A stretch of 8,505 nucleotides of DNA, from the NCBI GenBank assembly GCA_002309255.1, contig DBXI01000025.1:1-8505 (forward strand). Reading direction: 5' to 3'. Source of the stretch: Bacteroidales bacterium UBA1216. Lineage in GTDB: Bacteria; Bacteroidota; Bacteroidia; Bacteroidales; Paludibacteraceae. A program made the translations under genes and the position numbers. This document shows positions 1-5,466 of this stretch, in pieces. Each line of letters starts with the position of its first letter. Positions within the stretch are counted from its first letter, which is position 1. A model generated the notes under the pieces. That model was not told the DNA's origin and did not search any database. It saw nothing but the letters and a program-made list of their open reading frames with translations.

Positions 1-131
1 TCCTGTTCTACCCAGTAGAACTTTCTGTGGAAGAGGTTCACATCGAAAGTGCGCTTAGTGTGGCGCTTCGAGTGAGACACATTGCATCCACCCATGGCTT
101 TCTTGCCGGTAATTTGACAAATCTTTGACAT
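1..131 (-). CDS. rpmB: 50S ribosomal protein L28, N-terminal part (runs off window)
   Basis: Minus-strand reading from the ATG at 131-129 gives 43 residues beginning MSKICQITGKKAMGG, continuing NVSHSKRHTKRTFDVN and ending in FYWVEQ at the window edge. This is the usual start of bacterial L28, including the basic NVSHSKR-TKRTF stretch. L28 is a small protein of the large ribosomal subunit. About half of the gene lies outside the window. There is no Shine-Dalgarno sequence before the ATG; the leader is A/T rich, as is normal in Bacteroidetes. A matching promoter lies about 110 bp upstream. Identity is secure; only the 3' part is missing. Confidence 0.96.
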   Translation of the reverse strand, partial: MSKICQITGKKAMGGCNVSHSKRHTKRTFDVNLFHRKFYWVEQ

Positions 132-212
132 TGTATTATAAATTTTATATTTTTCCGTAACCAAGCATCTCGCTGTTAACGAGAGGCGTAATACCCTAAA
201 TTTCAACACGTC

Positions 213-227
213 CGCGCATTATGCGCG
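213..227. other. Perfect 15-bp palindrome at the expected 5' end of the rpmB transcript
   Basis: CGCGCATTATGCGCG is a 7-bp inverted repeat around one central base. It falls just downstream of the expected rpmB transcription start (about 232), so it could fold as a 5'-terminal hairpin or act as a protein-binding site. A second, weaker 5-bp stem (TCTCG at 168-172 with CGAGA at 180-184) lies later in the same leader. Function is unknown. Confidence 0.5.
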
Positions 228-238
228 CAAAAACCATG

Positions 239-270
239 CAAAGATACAAAAAAAAATCCGCTTATGCAAA
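239..270 (-). promoter_or_regulatory. rpmB promoter, Bacteroidetes type
   Basis: On the minus strand, TTTG (270-267) is followed after 20 bp by TATCTTTG (246-239), an exact match to the Bacteroidetes -33/-7 consensus TTTG and TAnnTTTG. Transcription should begin near 232, leaving a leader of about 100 nt before rpmB. Seen directly from sequence; the start site is inferred. Confidence 0.8.
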
Positions 271-416
271 TATTTCTGCAAATTTTTCTTAAATTCTCGC
301 TAATTGTCATATTTACTCAACAAATGGCGGGTCTGATATTTCTGCATGTTTTTCAAGATCGCATGGTCTACTACAAACAGAAAAAATGACCCTCTAATGA
401 AAAAAATCATTATTTA

Positions 417-448
417 TTTGCATAATTCAAATATTTTTCGTATCTTTG
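417..448 (+). promoter_or_regulatory. Promoter of the sensor-regulator gene, Bacteroidetes type
   Basis: TTTG (417-420), a 20-bp spacer and TATCTTTG (441-448) match the Bacteroidetes -33/-7 consensus exactly and use the same boxes and spacer as the rpmB promoter. Transcription would start near 455, only about 20 nt before the ATG at 475. This rules out the upstream ATG at 346 as the start. Confidence 0.8.
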
Positions 449-474
449 CAGTCGCAAACAAATCTCTGCTGCAT

Positions 475-3414
475 ATGAAAAATAGTTCACTCTATCCGCT
501 CAGACTATTTCACTCTCTTCTGCTGCTTATGTTGCTTTGTATTTCATCCACTGCGTATGCCGGCTGGAACGTTCCTGTGACGAATTTCTCCGTGTCGGAC
601 TACTCTGCCGGTACGCAGAACTGGCGGTTGCTCACATCTGAGAACGGCTGGCTCTATGCCGCTAATAACAACGGATTGCTCGAATATGACGGTGAGAACT
701 GGCGTGTGTATGGCATGTACTACGGCAACCTGCCGCGCAGCATAGCCAAGGGACAGAATGGAGCTATCTTCATAGGCGGGACGAACGACTTTGGTATTTT
801 CACACCTACCGCTAATGGTATCATGCGCTATACGTCACTGCTTGCGGATATCGAACCTAACTTCGGTGAGGTGTGGGATATAGAGCTGATCGGATCACAA
901 GTGTACTTCTTCTCGCGCCATCTGATCATCATCGGCACCATAGAGGCACAAACGGATGATGAACAGGTACGTTTTAGCGATGTGCATACCATACGCGTCA
1001 GCAGCCGAATCTACTGCGCCTGCGAGGCTGGAGGAGCGATATATGTTGGTACGGATGACGGACTCTACCTCCTATCCGGCACACGACTGAACAGGATACA
1101 CGGTTCGGACGTGCTGCGCCGATATGAGATGCGTGGTATATGTCCGCTTGATCCTGAACGACTGCTCATCGCTACCGATCTGGGAGGATTGTACATCTAT
1201 GACGGCACTACGATTGAACCGTTCCGCACCGAAGCGGATGCGTTCCTGAAGAAGAACCAGCTGTACACCTTTGCCGTGCAAGGCAACACGATAGCCCTTG
1301 GCACGGTGCAGCAAGGCATCGTAGTGATGGACAGACAAGGTGCACTCAGCAGGTATATATCCCGTCGCGAGGGGTTGCAGAACAACACGATCCTCAGTAT
1401 GTGTTTCGATAAACAGGGCAACCTTTGGGTTGGACTGAATCAGGGGATCGACTACGTACAACTCGCCTCTATCCGTCAGTACATGAGTGATGATCAGACG
1501 AACTTCGGCACCGGTTACGCTGTGCTCCGCGTGACGGATCAGGGCAAACAGCGCTTCTACTTCGGCACGAACCAGGGATTATATGTAACACCCGATCCAT
1601 CACAGCCACTTAAGCTTGTGGAGGGCAGTATGGGACAGGTGTGGAGTCTGAGCGAGATCAACGGAGCGGTGTTCTGCTGCCATAACAGAGGACTGTTCGT
1701 TGTCGATAATAACCGCGTACTACCGATCAGCACCGATGAAGGGTTCTGGAGCGTGCGCCCACTGCCTGACGGGCGTGTACTTGCCGGCTCATACTCCGGT
1801 TTCCGACTTTTAGAGCAATCTTCAAATCTTCAAATCTCCAAATCTTCAAATGCCAACGACTGGCATCTGACCAAGGTCACGGGCTTTGATGACACCGCCT
1901 TCCGCTGGCAAGCAGATGCCACAGGGCAGATCTGGGCAGTGGCGACCGAAGGTGTGGTGCGATTGACCTGGCAGAACGATACCACGCTTCACGAAGAACT
2001 TGTACAACCATACGACGAGTCACACAGCTGGCTGAACATCAGCCGCTTGGGTGAAGATATACTGATCAGCAGCACGTCGTACTGCCGCGTGGTGGACAGC
2101 AACGGTCAGCTTCGCCGCGACACGGCTTTTTTCGCTCAACTCGCCGGAGAGAACTATTACGCACTCACCTACAAGGATCAACGCGGCAACCTGCTCTATG
2201 TCCACGATGAGATGCTGTACATGCGCTCGCCCGGCATACAAGCGCGCACCTACACGCCCAATGAAGCACTCTATAACGGTGCTGGGGATCTGGTGGGAGG
2301 ATTTGAGAACGTCTATGAGACTGACAACGGCTATATAATAGGTATCCTGCAGGGTTTCTGTAAGGTAACGCCTCGCGCGAGCCGCGCTGCCGATCATAGT
2401 GCACATGAGCCGATGATCTACTTGCGGCAGGTGGATGTGATGAACAAGGATGGTGAGACCGTGTACGGCGAGACGCTTGATAAAAGATCACAGACCGCTG
2501 CGCTGAAGGAACAAGGTGCAAAGAGCAAAGAGAATATCTTCGTGCTGCCGGCAGAGAACTATGCGCTGCGTTTCACCTGCAGCACCGATCAGGTGCCTGC
2601 CGTCAACACCCAGTACGCATATCGTCTGCTGCCGCACGACAAAGCCTTCACGCCCTTCACCGCGCAGCCTTACTACGAGTGCTCGTCGCTTGCGGAGGGT
2701 AACTATACGCTGGAGGTCATGTGCCGCATCGCGCCCGAGACAGGCGCTTGTACTACCGCACGGCAGTCCTGGAGCTTCGTCATACAGGCACCGTGGTACA
2801 AGAAGTGGTGGGCACGCACGCTGTTCATTATCATAGCCTTAGCATGGATTATGGGCATATTTTATGCCTTGTATGCGTTATCCATGCGCTCCAAACGCAG
2901 GGCGCTGCACGAGCAGCAACTGCGTATCATGCAGCTCGAGAACGACAAGGTGCAGACGCGGCTGCAGGCGAAGAGTCAGGAACTGACGCGTATCTTGCAC
3001 GACGAGGCGGCGCATGTGGAGGAACGGGCAGGCGTGACCGAACAACTGCAGAAAGCCATCCATGATCTGCAGAACCATAACATCAAGAAGGCGGAGGAAC
3101 GATTGCAGACCCTGCAGCAACGTCTGTCAGAGAGCAGTGAGATCGGCATCGACTGGCAGCGATTTGAGGAAAACTACGACGAGGTCAATGCCGGCTTCTG
3201 CAAGCGACTCACCGAACGCTACCCGTGGATGAACAAGCAGGAACGCAAGCTATGCGTATATATCCGTATGGGCATGTTAACCAAGGAGATGGCACCGCTG
3301 CTCGGCCTGTCAACACGCGGCGTGGAGATGATGCGCTACCGCATGCGCAGCAAGATGGAACTCGACCCGCAAGCCAACCTCAAGGACTTCCTCCACGCCA
3401 TGGATAGCAACTGA
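475..3414 (+). CDS. Membrane-tethered sensor regulator: beta-propeller, Y_Y_Y domain, TM helix, coiled coil, LuxR-like HTH
   Basis: The 979-residue product is a one-component transcription regulator of a type common in Bacteroidetes. Residues 1-29 are a signal peptide (KNSS start, Leu-rich core, cleavage after AYA). Residues about 40-640 form a beta-propeller of two-component-regulator type, with recurring units such as NGLLEYDGENW and GNLWVGLNQGI. Residues about 686-778 are a Y_Y_Y domain ending in APWYKKWW. One membrane helix follows (about 783-802), then a Gln/Glu/Leu-rich coiled coil (about 805-905). The last 60 residues contain a helix-turn-helix (about 919-961) with ERKLCVYIRMGM and GLSTRGVEMMRYRMRSKM. 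No histidine kinase or receiver domain is present, so the periplasmic signal is probably passed straight to the cytoplasmic DNA-binding domain. Ligand and target genes are unknown. The start at 475 is chosen because of the signal peptide and the promoter at 417-448. A four-copy 8-bp repeat interrupts the propeller at about residue 448. Confidence 0.93.
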   Translation: MKNSSLYPLRLFHSLLLLMLLCISSTAYAGWNVPVTNFSVSDYSAGTQNWRLLTSENGWLYAANNNGLLEYDGENWRVYGMYYGNLPRSIAKGQNGAIFIGGTNDFGIFTPTANGIMRYTSLLADIEPNFGEVWDIELIGSQVYFFSRHLIIIGTIEAQTDDEQVRFSDVHTIRVSSRIYCACEAGGAIYVGTDDGLYLLSGTRLNRIHGSDVLRRYEMRGICPLDPERLLIATDLGGLYIYDGTTIEPFRTEADAFLKKNQLYTFAVQGNTIALGTVQQGIVVMDRQGALSRYISRREGLQNNTILSMCFDKQGNLWVGLNQGIDYVQLASIRQYMSDDQTNFGTGYAVLRVTDQGKQRFYFGTNQGLYVTPDPSQPLKLVEGSMGQVWSLSEINGAVFCCHNRGLFVVDNNRVLPISTDEGFWSVRPLPDGRVLAGSYSGFRLLEQSSNLQISKSSNANDWHLTKVTGFDDTAFRWQADATGQIWAVATEGVVRLTWQNDTTLHEELVQPYDESHSWLNISRLGEDILISSTSYCRVVDSNGQLRRDTAFFAQLAGENYYALTYKDQRGNLLYVHDEMLYMRSPGIQARTYTPNEALYNGAGDLVGGFENVYETDNGYIIGILQGFCKVTPRASRAADHSAHEPMIYLRQVDVMNKDGETVYGETLDKRSQTAALKEQGAKSKENIFVLPAENYALRFTCSTDQVPAVNTQYAYRLLPHDKAFTPFTAQPYYECSSLAEGNYTLEVMCRIAPETGACTTARQSWSFVIQAPWYKKWWARTLFIIIALAWIMGIFYALYALSMRSKRRALHEQQLRIMQLENDKVQTRLQAKSQELTRILHDEAAHVEERAGVTEQLQKAIHDLQNHNIKKAEERLQTLQQRLSESSEIGIDWQRFEENYDEVNAGFCKRLTERYPWMNKQERKLCVYIRMGMLTKEMAPLLGLSTRGVEMMRYRMRSKMELDPQANLKDFLHAMDSN
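1817..1848 (+). repeat. Octanucleotide tandem repeat (4 units) inside the sensor-regulator gene
   Basis: Four consecutive 8-bp units read AATCTTCA, AATCTTCA, AATCTCCA, AATCTTCA. They encode the low-complexity stretch SSNLQISKSSN in a loop of the propeller. Because 8 is not a multiple of 3, gain or loss of one unit shifts the frame. Both alternative frames meet a stop soon after the repeat (TGA at 1868-1870 or 1887-1889), so the product would end near residue 470, before the membrane helix and HTH. Confidence 0.9.
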
Positions 3415-3460
3415 TCTGTAACACAAATCGCAGTGATAACCCGGCACGGCAGTTGACAAA

Positions 3461-3500
3461 ATGCATTTTTCTTCGGAGGAATGCATTTTTTTTGCGGAGA
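3461..3500 (+). repeat. Two imperfect 20-bp tandem copies upstream of the nucleotidyltransferase gene
   Basis: ATGCATTTTTCTTCGGAG (from 3461) is followed at 3481 by ATGCATTTTTTTTGCGGAG. The copies share the first ten bases exactly and the CGGAG end after a one-base gap. The pair lies 50-90 bp before the likely start at 3551 and could be a duplicated operator. Role unknown. Confidence 0.6.
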
Positions 3501-3502
3501 TA

Positions 3503-3534
3503 TTTGTAAATGTCATTTATTTTTCTTATTGCGG
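3503..3534 (+). promoter_or_regulatory. Weak candidate promoter of the nucleotidyltransferase gene
   Basis: TTTG at 3503-3506 is followed after 20 bp by TATTGCGG at 3527-3534. Only the TA of the -7 box fits TAnnTTTG well, as though some T residues were missing. Transcription would then start close to the ATG at 3551. Spacing supports it; the -7 sequence does not. Confidence 0.3.
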
Positions 3535-3550
3535 CGAAAATGCAGAGTTA

Positions 3551-3856
3551 ATGACCACGCATGAGGTCTTGAATAGTATCAGCACTATGGTGCACCGGAG
3601 TGAACCTACCGCTAAAGTGCTGCTCTATGGCTCACGGACCAGAGGGGATGCACATCCCGATTCGGATTGGGATGTGATGGTGCTGTTGAACGATGCCTCT
3701 GCCGACAGGAGATGGGAGGTTTCCGGCGATTTGTTTAGACTTGGCTGGGATTTAGAAAAGATGATTAGTCCGATTGTATATACTCAGTCAGAATGGAAAA
3801 AGAAAAACTTTACACCATTCTACAAGAATGTAATGCAGGACGGAATCGAAATATAA
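3551..3856 (+). CDS. MNT-type (DNA polymerase beta-like) nucleotidyltransferase, orphan
   Basis: The 101-residue product carries the minimal nucleotidyltransferase signature: G27-S28 in LYGSRTRGDAHPDSDWDVMV, with the metal-binding pair D39 and D41. The C-terminal half (ISPIVYT at 72-78, FTPFYKNVMQDGIEI at the end) matches the small Bacteroidetes MNT proteins I know. I cannot place the third catalytic carboxylate with confidence. Such proteins normally pair with a HEPN protein encoded just downstream. Some pairs are toxin-antitoxin modules in which MNT modifies the HEPN RNase. No HEPN reading frame or remnant is visible after 3856, so this is an orphan antitoxin-like gene or the remains of a pair. 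The start at 3551 (MTTHEV) is preferred because the in-frame extension from 3461 translates the tandem repeat and promoter region and resembles no family sequence. Confidence 0.85.
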   Translation: MTTHEVLNSISTMVHRSEPTAKVLLYGSRTRGDAHPDSDWDVMVLLNDASADRRWEVSGDLFRLGWDLEKMISPIVYTQSEWKKKNFTPFYKNVMQDGIEI

Positions 3857-3977
3857 TCAATCACTATTCATACAAACAATCAACGCGCTTACACAGCAAC
3901 TTCGGGCAAATCCGATAGAATGACTTATACCTCGACATTGGTACAACCCATGACACTCCCATATTCCATATATAACC

Positions 3978-3994
3978 GGCGAACAGCGTTCGCC
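3978..3994. other. Perfect 7-bp hairpin next to a G8 run
   Basis: GGCGAAC and GTTCGCC form a perfect stem around the loop AGC. Five bases later comes a run of eight G (3999-4006). There is no T tract on either strand, so it is not a standard intrinsic terminator. It may be a binding site or leader structure. Confidence 0.45.
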
Positions 3995-4065
3995 AATAGG
4001 GGGGGGTAATTCTTAGCCCGGAGGGCACGATTAACTGCGTTTTTCGCTGTGTTTGAACGGCCTAT

Positions 4066-4104
4066 AAGCGGTGCTTGACGTATGTCAGGCATCGCTTTTG
4101 CGTT
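4066..4104 (+). terminator. Strong hairpin ahead of the surface protein gene (terminator or 5' leader stem-loop)
   Basis: AAGCGGTGCTTGAC (4066-4079) pairs with GTCAGGCATCGCTT (4084-4097) around a GTAT loop. The 14-bp stem has two G-U wobbles and is followed by TTGCGTTTG. It resembles the terminator at 8273-8310, which also ends CGCTTTTG. It could end transcription from the left. It could also sit at the 5' end of the following transcript if the weak box at 4048-4055 is a real promoter. The short T run makes the terminator reading only moderately sure. Confidence 0.55.
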
Positions 4105-4130
4105 TGTATACTACTAAATTATCATACACT

Positions 4131-4373
4131 ATGAAACAAATCAAACTACCGACAATAATTAGTGCTGCACTTCTGTGCATAGGAGTAGGACACGTGTGTG
4201 CGCAAAGTACATCGGACATAGGTAAAGTGCTTAGTGCTGATGGAAAAATGTACAAGACTGTTGCAGCAGTGACTAATGCAGGCACCACTGCCTCTGGTGT
4301 TATCGCCTATTGGGGCTCGGCAGGTGCGGTGGAATCGGGCAACAGCACCTACAAGGGCATGGCTATTGCTTAA
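4131..4373 (+). CDS. N-terminal fragment of the surface protein, up to the premature stop
   Basis: This 80-residue product is what ordinary translation would make. It begins MKQIKLPTII, has a Sec signal peptide with likely cleavage after VCA at residue 24, and then reads STSDIGKVLSADGKMY, a typical opening for Bacteroidetes proteins of this kind. It stops after YKGMAIA. Without the rest it contains no complete domain and is unlikely to be functional. Confidence 0.6.
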   Translation: MKQIKLPTIISAALLCIGVGHVCAQSTSDIGKVLSADGKMYKTVAAVTNAGTTASGVIAYWGSAGAVESGNSTYKGMAIA

Positions 4374-4412
4374 GAAGACGCGGTCTTAGAATGGGGTTCC
4401 AATCCAAACCAC

Positions 4413-5369
4413 ATGGAGTACTGTACAAGTAATGATCACCAATGTAGTACCGCAACATCCTATTGCAGTACTGTTTCTGAGGCATTGAGCGCCAAAAACG
4501 GTATTGCCGCCACTCAGAGTGCGTTAGAGAACAATGGCGAAGGTCATTGGCACAATGCGGCCGGTAACGGATACTATGTTGCCCGTCCGTCCGGAGCCAG
4601 CATGTGGGCGATACCCAGTATGGGGCAATGGCAATTGATGGCGCAGGGACTTACAGGGAATAGTTCCGGCTTAAGCGACGACGTCGATAATCCCGACTAC
4701 CACTTTAACAATCTCAGTACTAAAATCAATGTGGCAGGAGGGACTTATTTGGAGTGGCTTTTTTATTGGAGTTCCACGGAAAGGGATGCAAGCAATGTAT
4801 GGTGCTTCAACGTCGGAGGATTAGATGGCGGCAGAAATGACAGCAGAGCTTCAGCATTTCCCAAATATCTTGATGATGGATATATGCGCGTCCGAATGTT
4901 CTTCGCCTTCTCCAGCGCAACAGCAGCCGTTTATACCATTTCCTATGATGCCAACGGCGGTAGCGGTGCTCCTTCCGCACAAACCAAAGATGGCGGTATT
5001 GACTTGACGATAAGTAATACAATCCCGACCCGTGCACATTATGTGTTTGCCGGTTCGGCAACGACTCCGGATGGCGATGTGGCTTATGCTGCAGGAGCAA
5101 GTTATTCCGGCAATGCCAATCAGACGCTTTATGCCAAGTGGACAGTTGCGCCGACGGCTACAGTTTCGGCGCCGACCGCCAAATCGCTGACTTATAATGG
5201 TAGCGCACAGGCACTTATCAATGCCGGTAGCACGAATGACGGAACAATGGAATATTCGCTGGACGGAACTGATTGGAGTGAGACGATACCAACCGGCACT
5301 AATACAGGCAATTATACGGTCTATTACCGCGTTGTAGCCGATGATAGCCACACCGACAATCAGTGGTAA
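4413..5369 (+). CDS. C-terminal part of the surface protein, downstream of the premature stop
   Basis: The frame continues from the fragment before it. The ATG at 4413 is the first in-frame start and would give 318 residues without a signal peptide, so it is probably not an independent gene. Residues about 40-172 form the FISUMP/DUF1566-like part (MWAIPSMGQWQLM, FYWSSTERDASNVWCFN, YMRVRMFFAF). Residues about 175-245 are an InlB B-repeat (ISYDANGGSGAPSAQ to LYAKWT), in which the usual FAGW is FAGS. Residues about 246-318 are an Ig-like repeat (APTAKSLTYNGSAQALINAG, YTVYYRVVADDSHTD). It ends abruptly at DNQW, apparently short of the last strand of that repeat. Confidence 0.6.
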   Translation: MEYCTSNDHQCSTATSYCSTVSEALSAKNGIAATQSALENNGEGHWHNAAGNGYYVARPSGASMWAIPSMGQWQLMAQGLTGNSSGLSDDVDNPDYHFNNLSTKINVAGGTYLEWLFYWSSTERDASNVWCFNVGGLDGGRNDSRASAFPKYLDDGYMRVRMFFAFSSATAAVYTISYDANGGSGAPSAQTKDGGIDLTISNTIPTRAHYVFAGSATTPDGDVAYAAGASYSGNANQTLYAKWTVAPTATVSAPTAKSLTYNGSAQALINAGSTNDGTMEYSLDGTDWSETIPTGTNTGNYTVYYRVVADDSHTDNQW

Positions 5370-5401
5370 TCGCTCCATAGCGCACCTTGCGCACTATATG
5401 A

Positions 5402-5439
5402 ACGCGACTCACTCGGCAGAGAGGGTCGTGTTTGTTTTT
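5402..5439 (+). terminator. Intrinsic terminator of the surface protein gene
   Basis: The arms 5402-5414 and 5419-5431 pair over 13 positions (one A-A mismatch, two G-U wobbles) around the loop GGCA. TTTGTTTTT follows at 5431-5439. It lies 33 bp after the stop at 5369 and between the convergent 3' ends of the surface protein gene and the AraC gene. Confidence 0.75.
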
Positions 5440-5466
5440 GCCGGCAAATGTTGCGCTCTGGGCTCT

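Larger units (their letters stand above)
132..474. other. Intergenic region between divergent genes, no gene seen
   Basis: This A/T-rich stretch holds the rpmB leader and promoter on the minus strand and the promoter of the sensor-regulator gene on the plus strand (417-448). An open frame runs through it from an ATG at 346 into the regulator gene. It crosses the promoter, and its translation resembles no protein, so I treat it as non-coding. Nothing else is recognised here. Confidence 0.7.
3857..4130. other. Intergenic region with hairpins and a G8 tract, no gene seen
   Basis: This stretch has no supported reading frame. It contains a perfect 7-bp hairpin (3978-3994), a run of eight G (3999-4006), a small GCCC-GGA-GGGC hairpin (about 4017-4027) and a strong 14-bp hairpin (4066-4097). 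A weak -7-like TGTGTTTG sits at 4048-4055, without a matching -33 box. No remnant of a HEPN partner for the preceding nucleotidyltransferase is recognisable. Confidence 0.6.
4131..5369 (+). pseudogene. Secreted surface protein with InlB-type repeat, broken by an in-frame TAA
   Basis: One reading frame runs from the ATG at 4131 to the TAA at 5367-5369, interrupted only by TAA at 4371-4373. The frame before the stop ends YKGMAIA and continues directly EDAVLEWGSNPNHMEYC, joining without shift. Related Bacteroidetes proteins as I recall them read YKG(L/M)AIAL-DA here, so TTA (Leu) mutated to TAA is the simplest explanation. The order of parts is: signal peptide (1-24, cleavage after VCA); an N-terminal domain with a FISUMP/DUF1566-like WSSTE region; an InlB B-repeat (Flg_new); and an Ig-like repeat. 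The function would be an exported surface or adhesion-type protein. A terminator follows at 5402-5439. Alternatives are stop readthrough or an assembly error. Confidence 0.8.

Noticed and set aside
346..474. N-terminal extension of the regulator from the ATG at 346
   Set aside because: It crosses an exact promoter (417-448) and would bury the signal peptide; the ATG at 475 gives a normal signal peptide.
1072..2521. Minus-strand open frames of 74-129 codons inside the regulator gene
   Set aside because: They are antisense to a strongly supported gene and show no domain-like sequence.
2516..3407. Plus-strand frames of 60-114 codons inside the regulator gene
   Set aside because: They are shadow frames of the coding sequence, rich in Arg/Ala/His from GC-rich codons, without recognisable motifs.
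3921..4010. Short 29-codon plus-strand frame ending after the G8 tract
   Set aside because: No recognisable sequence, no ribosome binding site, and it is built partly from the hairpin and G run.
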